DNA from: Hoplostethus atlanticus
Lineage: Eukaryota > Chordata > Actinopteri > Trachichthyiformes > Trachichthyidae
DNA length: 64,000 bases
Assembly: GCA_034670405.1 (NCBI GenBank)
Contig: JAXDDX010000043.1
Location: 3,302,501 to 3,366,500, forward strand
Reading direction: 5' to 3'
Part shown: positions 37,901-50,700 of the stretch, piece after piece
Numbering within the stretch: position 1 is the stretch's first letter
Layout of the letters: each line of letters starts with the position of its first letter
Translations under genes and position numbers: made by a program
Notes under the pieces: generated by a model
The model's input: only the letters and a program-made list of their open reading frames with translations
Databases searched by the model: none
Told to the model about the DNA's origin: nothing

Positions 37901-40900
37901 ATTTTGTGATTCAGGCTGATACGACGGGTGTATCTTTACATAAAATCTTGCCTAGTGCAGCTTTAAGATGACTTCAACATAATCTAACCTCTCTGTCACT
38001 CATTGTAAACCCCAACCATCTTGTGCCCCAAGTAGGTTAAAACAAAACACTAACAAGTATTTGCTAATCCTGTCGTACTTGACAGTCCTGACCCCCCCCA
38101 AGTAAGACGACACGCTAGGCTAACCACGAACTGCTCTTTCCTGTCTGTGTGTGATTTGGTTCTCTCCGTCCGTCCTGCAGAGCCTCACCAGCTATGATGT
38201 GTGTAGCATCTTCCTGGGAACGTCTACACTGATGGTATGGGTTGGTGTGATCAGGTACCTGGGCTACTTCCAGAAGTACAATGTAAGTATGAACCTTCGT
38301 TGTACCGGCCTTTCCTTTCACTTGCACTTACATCTCAGGCATTTTAGCTAACTCTCTTATCCACGACAGCTTATAATGAGTGCAGTTGTAGAATAAGCAT
38401 GAATTTCTGGATCACCGACATTACAAGCATCAAGCTGTATGGAGAGTAATGTTCACTAGTAGGGTCCCCTCAACCTGAGAACCATAGATCCACTTTAAAA
38501 CATGGCACAATACAGTTATGTCAGTATATAATCTATACTCTGTATACTCTCACTTTAATTGCCAATAAATGTGAAAAAGATGGAGTTGAGGCATTGATGT
38601 AGACATATTGACAACTTACAGTCTTTAGAAATTGTCTTGGAGTTGTGGAACACCTATTTTCTCAAATTGTTCATGAACATGTACACACATTTATCTCAAC
38701 AAATCGAATGAATGTCTGCCTCTCACATTTTCATCACGGCTGCATATTTCCTGTGTGTCTAGGTGCTGATTCTAACCATGAAAGCGGCCTTCCCCAAGGT
38801 GCTGCGCTTCTGCTGCTGTGCTGGCATGATCTACCTGGGCTACACCTTCTGCGGGTGGATCGTACTGGGGCCATATCATGAGAAGGTAACTGAGAAAGAC
38901 TTAAAGTTGCAATGAAATTCACCATGGTAGCTAATTCTCCATATCATAACATACACGTATTTAACTACAAATGCCAAAAAAATATGAAACCTCTATCCCA
39001 TTTTTACTTCCTGGAAAATGCTGTACTTCTATTGGTTACATCATGGCATACCAGTAGGCGTACATAATTCCAACCAATAAGGTCAGGGAAGGGAAACTGC
39101 AATAATGACCTTGGAATCAGTTTCTAGGGGCAACTACATTTCTAAAAAGCACATTTGGCTCATATTTCTCTGGATATATATATATACAATATACAGCCAC
39201 TAGGTGGCAGTGTTTGTGCCTGTAAAATCTCCAAAATCGAGGACAGCAGCCCACTATCCTTTCAAAAGCTAAATACCATCAGAGAAGTATGTGAGTGTGT
39301 TTAGCTGTCCTCTCCGGTTAAGATAAATTATTTACGGAAGTTCATAAAGCAGTAGGCGTCTAAACAAGGCCACGCTCATAGGAGACACAGATGTGAGAGA
39401 GATTGAGCTCTGGGCGAGGTGAAGCCTGACTGACCAGATGGAGATTGTTGATAGTCTCAAGACGAATAACCAAATACATGTTGGACCTGTTTTTCCTCAT
39501 TTTGCCTGATGAGTTCACTGGAGATCCACATGCTCATAATTCAGAGACCATAACTCAATGATATGATAAAATCCAGTATTGTAATTCCAAACATGAACAG
39601 TGCATACTGTCAGTTCTATATGTATGCTTTCATATCCAACCCCCAAGAAAGATCTCTATATCTTCTATAAATATCAATAATTCATATTAATTGCAGTTTG
39701 AATTTACGTTTTGAGTTGACTGAGCTGTAAATGAACCGACCTCAACCCTGCCACACATGCTATCAAGTAAGGGCAACAAGCCGGCTTCAGTACCTTCTGC
39801 ATCCAACGCCGCAGCCTATTTACATTGCCGTGGCCGGGGGAGTCCCCTGTCATGACAGCCCGTCCAGGCTCCTCTCTGTGTATTTACTGAAGGAATAAAC
39901 AGAGGATGTTCCAGGACTTGCCATCCCACACGTCCTCAAAAGTGCTGTGCCTTGGATCCATACCGTCTGAGTGGGTTGTTGTGTTTAGATGCTATCGTAG
40001 CCTGGGCGATCCTTGCTCTGTCCTAGGCTGGGTTTCTCCCTTGTAGTTGTCTGTCCCTCTTTCTTTGCCTTCCTGTCTGTACCACTCGCTCTCTCTCAAC
40101 CATGTCCCTCTTTCTTCTCTTTCTGTCGCTCCTCTGCACCTCTTTGTTTTTGATATCTGTCTGTTACTGGAGGGAAAAGTCCATAAATTATTTTAAATGA
40201 ACAGCACAGTTAGTTATTGGAAAGGTTTTGTAGATAGACACATTTGAGTTTTTGTTGTTCTGTGGTTTTCATGTCTTATGCACCATGATTCCACCCTGTC
40301 CTTCTTCATTCCTGATTCATTGCACTTGCGTGAACTATTTGTGTTTTCACTTTCAAATAAATCACCTCTCTCCTCCTCCACCCAGTTTGAGGGCCTGAGT
40401 CGCGTGGCGGAGTGCCTGTTCTCCCTGGTGAACGGGGACGACATGTTCACCACCTTCGCCCAGCTGAAGAACGAGAACATCCTGGTGTGGCTCTTCAGTC
40501 GCGTCTACCTCTACTCCTTCATCTCCCTCTTCATCTACATGGTGCTGTCGCTCTTCATTGCGCTCATCACCGACGCTTACGAGACCATCAAGGTACACGG
40601 GGTGGTCAGAGTGGATGTTTGTCCCCAGCATGGCTGTGCGGCGTCACGGTCAGGCCAGAATGAGGGCACCGTATGCTCCAAATGGTGAAGCCGTATCACA
40701 CATCACCTGATAGTATTAGTGTACAAAATAGGCTGCATTCATGCCAATCTTTTCTTTATGGTGACTGTTCATATCTATTTGAAAATGTGACTTATATCCA
40801 ATACCAATATGGACAAAGGGGAATTGTAAGGAAGGCTTGAGACAAAATTTACTGACCGTTTCATTTGAATTCTTAACATAATAATCCAACATTTTCTTAT

Positions 40901-43900
40901 ACGTTAATGTCCATTTTTTGTTTTTTCCCCTTTTGTTTTTACTGACAGAATTACCAGAACGATGGATTCCCACTGACAGACCTGCAGAAATTCCTCAGAG
41001 AGCAGAACGACTTTCCTTCTATTGAGGACGGCAGCCACGCCGACACTCGCGTGGGATACTCCGTATTCGACTGCTGCAAACGGTATGGTAGCGTTACAGT
41101 AAAAATATAATAAATAAAATAGATATTTAACCTTTATTCACCCAGCGTCAGTCTGGTGATCATGCATCATCTTTCTCAGTGACACCCTGCCTCACACACA
41201 TTCACACCTGGGAGCCACAGGGGCGGTTGGAGGGTTTAAATGCCTTGCTCAAGTGCACTGTGTCAGCAGGGGGCGTAGAACGTTTACTCCCTCACTTCTC
41301 TCCACCCGTATTTTCCCAGTTGGTCTGTGGATTCAAACCGGCAACCTTCCAGTCACAAGCCCACAAAGTTAGTGTAATGTTAGAAGAATGGTAATGCAAT
41401 CAAAACAATTAACTGATGGTTTGGTAACTGGCTGAGTAACGATCTGACTGCAGCCTTGTTATCCTGGTGTGTTTGTGTCATATTACAAAAACCCATTTAG
41501 TGACTGGTGGTGGAATTAGTCTAGTCTGCAACTGACGTGTTAAAGTGGTACCCTGTGAGACCCTTTTTTTTTTTTTTTCGTCTCCATATTTAGTCCTAAT
41601 TGGTCATTACTGTGGTGTTTCTCCACTGCACTTCCCAGAGATCACCTGTCAATCAAACAGTGTGTCCAGCACTGTGACGTCTTTCTCCTTGGATTTTCTG
41701 TTGTTGGAGTTTGAGTTCCTGTAGGTGGTGCTCTTTTCTTTGTCTGTTCAACCATGGTGGCTATCGCTGCTCATGCTAACTACCCAGTTCTTCTTCTATT
41801 TATTCTAAACAAACTGTTGTTGCTGCTAAAACGCATCACTTCCTGTGTGCCAGAGGGTTTTTTTCCTGGGAAAGATCTACCTGACACCTGATGGGCTGAA
41901 TCACTATTGTGTTCTATCAATCAGCAAAGTTTCCATTAATTTATATGAAAACGTTGTGGATTATTTAATGTGTTCGCATCTGTAAATCCAACACAACACA
42001 ATGGAAATACAATGTTACTTGCACATAATGCATCAGTATCTGTCACAATGTAAAAAAAAAAAAAAAGTTTAAGTTGGAAAAAAGTTTGCACCTTGTTGCT
42101 CCAGCAAGACGTTGTGCTTCTCTATACGTCCCTTTCTGCTCATTCCTTTTCTCTGAGCCAATCTCTATGATCAGCAGGCAGCAGACCGGAGTGGAGTTTC
42201 CTCCACGCTGTGGTTTGGCCTTCTCCTATGTGGTCTGAGAGCAATGAAATTAGTGGTGGGAGCTATGCAGACACACCCAGTGATGGGCTGATTACAGAGA
42301 AACTGAGGCTGAACGCTGGGAAGAGCCCCTTCCCTCCCCTCTGCCTGTGCTGGCTCCCAGATAAACAAGCCATAGCCAACGTTGAGACTCAGTCAAATTG
42401 AGCTAGAAAACGTTTGTGTAAGCAAGGCTGGTTGTTAATTACAATGTGTTTTTTGGACTCGAGGGCGACGAGTGAAAGTTTACCTCCATTGGCTTTCTAG
42501 TGGTGTATAGTTCAATGTGTCTGTGTGTACTGAGGTACTGAGGTAATATCGTTGAATATTATTTTACAACATGCGTTTCTCTTCTAGTTGTATTTTACCT
42601 CATCCCCCTTGAAGCTTCCTTCCTGTTCCTTCCTTTTCAACCTTCTGTTTGTTACAAAAGTGAAAAGTTACAAGCCATAACAACCATTTAAGCAGACTGT
42701 TAAGTTACCTTGACTTTCCTATATTTTATAAGTTTTTAATATATTATGACATGGAAAAGGCCGAGCGTGAAAAACTAGCAGGCTTTGTTTCCTTTCACAT
42801 CAGATGCATCAAACCATTTTGTAACTGAGCGCAAAAGATTCATTATTTATCCCTCTGGAACAGAACAGCCAGTACTGTATCGAGATTTCTGTGTTGTTGT
42901 GCAGTCATCAAGCCATGTTTCTGCCAGCGCAGGCCTCAAACGAGCGTGGATGCATTGTGAGCCACCTGTAACCAGAGTGTAGTATTGATGGGTTTTTCCT
43001 TCTAGGGGTCTTGTTGGCTTTGCAGTCAGGACCTGCTGTTGTTTCACGACACTAAAACTGATCTAAACATGTTAACTTTGACTAGACGTTTCCTCCTCTG
43101 TGTTTCATGGCCTTCTTCTTCCACCGGGGCCAAATAGCTTCCCATCATCCGGCTTTTCCTCTCTCGTTGTCAAACTGTTAGGGGAAGTGCCGTCTCAGTT
43201 ACAGGGCCATTATTTAATAAGGCAAGAATCCGGATTGAGTATTCTTCTGCTTTCTGGAGATAGTCGCTAGTGGCTTTTTGGGATAAAGTGACTTACTTAC
43301 ATTAGCATTGCCCTCGTCAAGTTTCCCAGATTTTGCAAATGCAGTCATTTGCAGACTCTTTATCTTGTCCAAATTGCATTTTTGTGAGTATCTTTCACTC
43401 ACTGTGCTCGCACAAATTGGATCAATGAACATGTTAGTGTCTTATTGGATGAAATTCCATCCACATGCAATCAGCCTCTCCCTACTGTTATCGCCTTCCA
43501 TTGCAGTTCACTTTCCTTGTTTGTGAAACAGGTTGAGGACTGGGCCTCTCAGAAGAGTTTTAACATTGATTAGATAGAAAGTATATGGATGAAAAGTGTT
43601 TGAGGAACAGAATATAAGACACAACAGTAAGTTCAACCCATCGGTAGAGTGTGTGTGCTGATTGTGGCAGATGTTAAAGGTAAAACGTCAGTCATATCTT
43701 TTCCATCTGTGCTTTAAAACAGAAACATGCACTTACTACTCCACTTGAGACAGGAAAGTGTTCAGGAAGCGACGTGACAAGGCTATCATTTTCAAAGTGC
43801 TCGTTGTTGGGATTTGGGGTACACGCCAGAAATCCTTTTCCAACCTGCCTCTACTGTCTGTGTCTCTCTATGCCCTGTATCTCTGCACTCTGGCCAATCC

Positions 43901-44381
43901 TGTGTGCTGGTGGGAGCGTAGAGGTAAAAGGCTTGTCACTGAAAGGTTGCTAGTTTGAATATCTGAAAATCTTGAATGCTCTGTCCTCACTCAACAACTC
44001 AACTCAACAATTACCGCTGAGGCGCCCTTAAAGAAAAAAACCCCTCTCTGATAATCTCACACTCATATCACCAATCTGTGATGTCCAATCCGTTCCATGA
44101 GGTATTTTGTGATAAAGTGTTGCTGCTCAGTCGGCCGCAGTAGGAAATTGAGGTTTTACTGAGTGTGAGACAGAAAACGAGCTTGTGTGTTACAGTCAAC
44201 CTATGGATAAATAAAGGTTAAATAACTCACTCACATTTGCACCTGAAGTCTGTTTTAAAAAGATGCATTGTAAGAGATTTCATTATTTGTGATCATAACC
44301 ACATCAAAGGCATTCAACTTTTTTTGTGGATCATGTTGTTGCAGAGTTCCAGAAAGTGACGATCTCATACTCATCAGATGA
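31938..44381 (+). CDS. mcoln2: mcoln2, mucolipin-2 (TRPML2) cation channel, complete, 14 coding exons
   Basis: Endolysosomal TRP channel, activated in the family by PI(3,5)P2. Exons: 31938-31981, 32672-32825, 33406-33579, 34224-34380, 34741-34819, 34898-34994, 35876-35975, 36213-36325, 36753-36902, 38181-38282, 38763-38885, 40386-40592, 40949-41082, 44345-44381; 556 aa (human about 566). [15 protein letters not shown] and [12 protein letters not shown] favour mucolipin-2 over mucolipin-3. S1 is at about 50-72, followed by a large luminal domain containing [11 protein letters not shown] and ELPDCYSF. S2 to S5 lie in exons 8 to 11. Exon 12 has the pore motif NGDDMF (447-452) and S6. The tail FDCCKR then [10 protein letters not shown] has paired cysteines (palmitoylation in relatives) and an acidic dileucine pattern, ESDDLI. 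Intron 3 begins with GC, not GT. The last exon is read in the frame that keeps this tail; a longer frame there does not fit the phase. Confidence 0.95.
35192..35768 (-). mobile_element. Tc1-like element in mcoln2 intron 6
   Basis: Terminal inverted repeats CACTACCGGTCAAAAGTTTC and AACTGTTGACCGGTAGTG, flanked by TA on both sides (35190-35191, 35769-35770). The minus strand contains broken Tc1 transposase-like coding (regions readable as [34 protein letters not shown] and [20 protein letters not shown]), truncated before the catalytic end. Same family as the copy at 18178-18440. Confidence 0.88.
36405..36490. repeat. CTT-rich microsatellite
   Basis: Pyrimidine tract of TTC, TTCTGC and CAT units in mcoln2 intron 8. 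Confidence 0.85.
41125..41375. repeat. LINE 3'-tail-like repeat
   Basis: ACCTTTATTCACCCAGCGTC through TGCCTTGCTCAAGTGCACTG to ATTCAAACCGGCAACCTTCC carries phrases common in teleost LINE/SINE tails. In mcoln2 intron 13. Confidence 0.5.
43905..44228 (+). repeat. SINE-like remnant
   Basis: A degenerate head, GGGAGCGTAGAGGTAAAAGG then AAAGGTTGCTAGTTTGAAT (B-box-like), and a tail GATAAATAAAGGTTAAATAA. It ends just before the last mcoln2 exon. Confidence 0.5.
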
Positions 44382-45044
44382 CAGCAGTCCCGACTCCAGA
44401 CGAAACCGTAAAGAGAGGAGGATGCTGGGAACAGGGATTCACACGTCTGAGATACGGACTTCCAAAATGGAGATGAACGTTCCCAACGGAGAATACTGCA
44501 AAGTGCAGGTTTATGGTTCCAGCCAAAAGATGTTGTGTTCTGTGCAGGGGAAAGTAAAGTGCAATATAAAATGCCAAATGGGTTTCTTCTCTTAAACGTG
44601 AAACCTAAGCTGGAGCAAAAGAGTTGGGGCTTGGACTCTGGCCGGATGGATTCCACTGTTGCTAAGTTTTACATTATCCAATGAAGTCGGGGTTGTCGTT
44701 GAGAGGTTTACTGGGCCTTTTTCAGGCATGCACATGAGTTTGGTTGCCACAGAATGGGATTCTTATGCACTCTTGCAATGATGCAATGTTTTCCCAATTT
44801 GAAAGTTAATGGTGTAAATACTAGAACTATGCAAAACTACATTTTTAGTAGTTTATCTTTCAAATGTTGTGCGGGTTTGTTTTTCTGCGTACATTAAAGA
44901 AAAAATTTCGTTTGACCGTCATTAATGTTGTTGCCGATCTTTGTTGCATCTATACATATTGAGCCGTTCAGTCACAGGTCACAGGTACGCAGTCCAGATC
45001 ATATTGTACTACTTGGGTTTATATATGGTGTTATTTCTTTGTGC

Positions 45045-45058
45045 AATAAACCAATAAA
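45045..45058 (+). terminator. Tandem AATAAA poly(A) signals, probably mcoln2
   Basis: Two AATAAA hexamers (45045-45050 and 45053-45058) lie about 665 bp after the mcoln2 stop codon. An ATTAAA occurs earlier, near 44893. No gene on the plus strand intervenes, so one of these probably ends the mcoln2 3' UTR. Confidence 0.5.
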
Positions 45059-45949
45059 ACAGAGGCATATCTGCCTCCGAGTACGATCTTGGGTTGGTGG
45101 AGGACATGTCATGATGGAAGTGAAATCTTTCTGAATAGGCTGACAATACATGAGAGATAATCTATTTATTGAGTGATCTTCACCTCCATCAAATAAACTA
45201 CAGGATTCCCAAAAGCCTGCTCAGACACACATTCAAAACTGCTCAACAAGATTCCCACACTGCAGTAACTGATTTACCTAAGTAAAGATTGAGTAACAAA
45301 GGGGTATTGAGTAGAACGATTGTTGTATGACGACTGATATGAATAAGCTTTATCTTCATAAGATCTGCCTGCATAAAGATGTTGGGACAAGCTGGAACAC
45401 AACCGCTCAGCTACTGTGCCTATAACTCAATAAAAATCGGAGGATCGTATTTACTTACACGCCAACAACGAACCTTCAAATTCAAGGAGTTAAATGGCAT
45501 TGGCAAAGTATTGTACACGAGTCCGTACCTCATGTTCACGTCCAACCAAATAATCTATTGACTGATTTCAGTTGATGTGCCAATTTAAGTGCCTGAGGTG
45601 GAGGTGGTTACACATCCCTGAGCTGGCACGTCAGTACCGCACCTTTTGTAGTATTTTTCCTCTGCAGTAATACTCTCCATGTATTTATTCATGTTGAACT
45701 TTGTTTTGAGATTGAGACTTGTTGACTTTTAGCTGGGATTTTACTTATTTTATTTTTATTTTTTTAATAAATAAGCCTTAAGCTTAATGTCAGTCTAGAG
45801 CAGGCAACTACACAGGACCCAGTCAAGTCCAAGACCGGGTCCAAAGGAGATCTGGACCAAGTCAAGACTGAGACCAGAGCAAATTAAGTCCTATTCAAGA
45901 CCAAAACAGGCAGTATACACTATAAGGATGTTCTTTTCAACACTGCCTG

Positions 45950-46155
45950 TCTAATGTGGATCAACAACACTGTCATTATTGACACAGCGACCAAGGAAAA
46001 GGGCAGACCGCAGCGTCATTCGCCCTGCTGAGAAGGTGATTGGCTGCAATCTGCCATCTCTCCAGGACACCTCCGGACCCTGAGGCGTGCAGGTAGGATT
46101 GTAGCCGACCCTGGACACAAACTCTTTGAGTCACACCCCTCTGGCAGTCCATCTT
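45950..46155 (+). mobile_element. LINE reverse-transcriptase C-terminal fragment, plus strand
   Basis: Broken plus-strand reading with RRAGRIVADPGHKLFESHPS followed by G. This is the segment just before the conserved end of a teleost Rex-type LINE and belongs to the same general family as 29347-29560. Confidence 0.65.
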
Positions 46156-47167
46156 CATGTTAGGGTATGTTGAAAAGTGACATCAGTGTGTATTGTCCCA
46201 AACTAACACACGTGTTAAAAATAACATCCACTTTACAAGTGTACACTGTACATGTCTTCCCAAAGGTAAAAAATAATAAAGGAGTAGATCTATCTGGAAA
46301 TCCGCTCTGTCCTACAGTATACCCTTCAACTTCCAAGTAATCAATGCTTAGGAATTGCCTTATCAATACATAGGAGTTTGAGGCCCATTAGCTATATACA
46401 CGGGTTTCCACAGGTGAAATGTATTTATAGATAAGCACGAGACCGAGACGAGTCCACAAAAAAAGGGGGTTTCGAGGCCGGTGTGAGTAGCTCGGGGCCT
46501 CGCGCGGTCAACCACGCAGATACGGAGGAATTCAGATGCGAGCCTCCGTGGCACACGCCCTCTACGTCACCGAGCTTCAGCCTCAAACTTTTCTTGCCTT
46601 TGGTTTCTTCACTCAGTGTCTGCTGTCACCTCCCTCCGAGAAAGCCGCACTGGCAGAATGGTGGAGAAAATCAACTCGCTTACAATAACACGGCACGGAA
46701 TGAATCGCAGCTTTCAGTGACGGACAGTTGATTCCTCAGGTAAGTTTACCTGGGTCATCAGGAGAGTGACTTTGGTTTCCGAGCATATGTGAAGTAACTC
46801 AGTATCTTCCTTGTACAATTACAATGTACAGTTTCAGTTGCACTATCGACGAAAGATTCGAAGATTTCATTTTTTTCTCCTCTACTTTATTTTTTGTATT
46901 CTGTATTTGGATGTTTATCTCAAGAGCATATCGATGTTTGCCAGCCGCAACCCGGTCCAGTGTGGGAAATTGTCTTCCCTTTCAAGCCCCAGCTAATAAA
47001 GTTAGGAGCATAATAAGGGAAAAGGAAAAAAATATGTTACTTTGAAGCCTTATTTGTTTTTCAACATCCTGTAGTTTATTGTATATATGTTTTATTATAG
47101 GCTTTTAGTTTTAGTTTTAGAATTGTAGTTATTAAATCTGTGGGCATGTTTGTTATTTAATTTGACT

Positions 47168-47360
47168 AAAGATTCAAGATTCAACTTTATTTGTCACATA
47201 CACACACAGGGTGTGCAGTGAAATTAAAAGTGGCAATGCTCAGCAGGAATGTACAGTACACAGTATTTACAATAAAAAACCAACACAATATTTACAGTAT
47301 TACAGTAAGAGCACTAAAAATAAACAACACAATATTTACAGTAAGAGCACTATAAAATAT
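47168..47360 (+). repeat. Fish retroelement tail, copy 2
   Basis: AAGATTCAAGATTCAACTTT then ATTTGTCACATACACACACA and GTGCAGTGAAATTAAAAGTG. Collinear with the copy at 5821-5985. About 430 bp before the lpar3 start codon. Confidence 0.7.
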
Positions 47361-47794
47361 AGTAAAATATGAGAAATTTGTATATATGTAATATAAATTA
47401 TGTGTAGTCACTATTTTTGCACTAATTTCACATTTTACTTATTTTTTATTTTTTATAAGATACATTGCTATTGTGTAAAACTGTATTGAAGGGAGGCAAC
47501 TGTGTGTTTAATCGTATTCAAGGCAGCTTCTTCCAGTAAAAGGATTTTTAAATGTGAACTTCCCTTTGGCGTTAGATCATGTAATCTCAGAAGTTATTTG
47601 GCCTTGAAAAAATTGGCACAATACAAAGACCTGGTGTATTAAAACATTTCAATCTCACCACTCCTATCGTCCCATCCCCGTCTCGTTACAGTGTAATAGA
47701 TTGATGTGGCGTTCTGAAATGCAATCCAACAGTTTAATAGGTTTTTGTACCCATTCATTCTTTTCATTCTCATCCCTACAGACTCCCCATCAAA

Positions 47795-50700
47795 ATGGAC
47801 AGGCAGAACCAGTGCCACTATGGCGAGCTCATGGGCTTCTTCTACAACAACAGCAACCAAACCAAAGATGAATGGGACTCCACCCAGCTCATCCTGGTCC
47901 AGGTGGTGGGCTCTCTCTTCTGCTGTTTTATCCTGGTCTCCAACGCCATGGTCATAGCTGCTATCATCACCAACAAGAGGTTCCACTACCCCTTTTACTA
48001 TCTCCTCGCCAATCTTGCCGCCTCGGACTTCCTCGCGGGGATAGCGTACGTGTACCTCATGTTTAACACGGGTGAAGTGTCCAGAAAACTGACGGTCAAG
48101 GGCTACTTCATCCGCCAAGGTCTTCTGGACACCAGTCTCTCGGCCTCGCTGGCCAACCTGCTGGTGATCGCTCTGGAGCGCTACATCTCCGTCATGAACT
48201 GGAAGGTTCACAGCAACCTGACCAAGAGGAGAGTGACCCTGCTGATCGTGCTGGTGTGGGCTATCTCCATCTTCATGGGGGCAGTGCCAAGCCTGGGCTG
48301 GCACTGCATCTGCAACCTGGAGGACTGCTCCCAGCTGGCGCCCCTCTTCAGCAGGAGCTACCTGATCTTCTGGTCGGTGTCTAACCTGGTAGTGTTCCTG
48401 GTTATGGTGTCCATCTACTTGAGGATCTACACGTATGTCAAGAGGAAGACGTCGATGCTGACTCCACACACCAGCGGCTCCATTACCCGCAAGAGGACGC
48501 CCATCAAGCTCATCAAGACGGTCATGGCTGTGCTTGGTAGGTGTCCAGCACCGCACAAAAATGTTGTCAGTGCAGCACTTTTACTGAAACAGCTGTGAGT
48601 TACAATCTCTTCAGCAGCGAGTGAGTGCGAGTTGTTGTGCTGTCGTATGCTTTTGCGTCAGAGTTAAAGGGCATGCACAAGCTGGTCACAAAGTCCAAGC
48701 AACTGAGTCACTGCTGAACACGTTGGATTGTAATCTGTGTTTTCCTGATAGGAGGTAAAGCCCTGAGCAACTTTGCTAATGTCTAAATACTGTTTATGCT
48801 TTCAGTGAATGTGCTAAGTGCTTGCCCAGTATCTTTTAAAGGCACATGAGTTTCACCTTCTAAGTGGGGCTTAAAAATGCTGTTACTCAACAATAACAAT
48901 GAGAAGGATACAGAATAGAGGAAACATTCAGTCGTAGGCTAGCAGAGGGACATGTAGCTCCAGAGGTAGTGGCTCTTACCCAGTTAACATACTGTTCCTT
49001 GGGAAGTCTCTCAGATCATATTACCTCGTTTTTATACCTCAGGTGCTAAAAATAAACACTAATTTTTCCAAAACAAATCACGGGTTTCCGGGGCAAGGAA
49101 GTGCGAAAAGGCTGACGTTTACTTCATCGTATGCATTTTCATCCTACATGAGGCTGGCAGATATGCTGTCCTGGGTGTCTCTGTCTAGGTGTATATGGTG
49201 TTGAAACAGGATACGCTGCAGTGAACACAATGCCCAGATCACCCCTCCCTCCCTTTCACACAGCTCTCAGGTGACTTTGATCACTATCTGCCAAAGTTTA
49301 AGATGTTGAATTTGCTCAGCGTTTTGTTATAACACTTTTTTGTCATTGTTCTTTGTATTTTTGTGTGCTCTGCTTCCCCGGCCGGGTGGCTAGATAGCGT
49401 AGCATAGGAGCTATCTACCTCTGTACACAGTGTCTTCCAGGCTGCTGTGTAATTATCTCTACCTGCAAGGACACCGTCTGTGCGGCATACCGGCCGCACC
49501 ACACTGAGACTGCATGCTCTGTGGCCTTCACTGGAACCCCCCCCACCCCTGCTGAAGAACCTGTACTTGACGGCTCTGCAACGAGTCAGCAAATGCTTTC
49601 AGATGCCCCATTGTCCCCTTTAGCCGGTTAACCTGTTGTTGCTCTGGTGTCTTCCTTGAATTTCCAGCTCAGATTGTTGTGACTTTCCATTGTGCGTTTC
49701 ATTGTATTTATTTGGAGCCAGCAGGAATATGTCCACACTGATCTATGAGTGCCATCAGTTCTATTTCCAAATAGAGGAAATGCTGCTGCAGAGAATGATG
49801 ACCAGACATGCTCTATAAATGGTGAAGATTACATTTTACGTGCCAACACAGAAATTGACTTGACAAATTGAACGACTTAATCAGACAAAAAAGGGAATAT
49901 GGGGAGAGAAAGGAATCTCAAAATCAGGTCAGGCCCATTATTAGGGTTACATTAAGCAGAAAAACAGTTTGTTTGGTGAATAGCAGTCTGCTACGGTGGA
50001 AATGGCAACTGGATAAACCAGTTTAGTGACACATAACCCAGCCTTGCTTTACTGGAACTAGATTAAAATGAATGAGTGCAGAAATTGGATGTGCATATAT
50101 ACAGATTACTAGTCATGGAGAGGTGATAGTAGCATTGTAATTGTGGGTGACCTGTACTGAAGAACAAATAACCTAGAAGTGAACATGTTCTTGTTTATAA
50201 ATGTACCTTTTAATGAATGATTAATGCTACGGTAATGTAAAAGAAAAAAAGCACTATTGCACTATTTTGCACGACAGACCTAATGCACTAGGCGTAAGCG
50301 AGTGAGAGCATCACACTGCAATATGTAGGTTTTAGAGATTCTGTTTCTCGAGGAGCAACCACTATGCTTGTTGAATGAACACTGCCTAACTATAGGAGCA
50401 CATGTGCTAGAAACATACTTCCCTCCAAAACCCAGATGTTTTTTTTTATGTCAAAGATTACAGGGAAAGAAAGTGCACTTTTAAAGGGGGGTATTATATC
50501 ATAAACTGCCAGTGGAACCCCATTTGATGGGGTTTCACAGTAAAATCTGTAGAATTTTTCATTATCAGTCTTAATGATGGTGGAAAACTATGAGAATAAG
50601 AACTGAGGTCAGCACTTCCATCAGACCCTTTCAGTTGGCGTGGGTGTGAGTGTGTGAGAGAGACAGTTACAAAAGCACAGCATTGTATTCAAATGCAATA

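Larger units (their letters stand above)
44382..47794. other. Spacer between mcoln2 and lpar3
   Basis: This holds the mcoln2 3' UTR, a decayed LINE reverse-transcriptase piece at about 45950-46155, a fish repeat tail at 47168-47360 and the probable upstream part of lpar3. A strong donor, CAG|GTAAGT, lies at 46739/46740, and an acceptor sits just before the lpar3 start codon at 47780-47781. Confidence 0.5.

Noticed and set aside
40362-40631. Minus-strand open frame rich in Glu/His/Val
   Set aside because: Antisense of mcoln2 exon 12 (pore region); composition is explained by the plus-strand codons.
44326-44595. 89-aa frame beginning [12 protein letters not shown]
   Set aside because: It overlaps the last mcoln2 exon in the wrong phase; the phase-correct reading ends at 44381 with a family-like tail.
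47639-48556. 305-aa minus-strand open frame
   Set aside because: It is the antisense shadow of lpar3 exon 1, whose plus-strand product has clear GPCR motifs. The antisense product has no recognisable domain.
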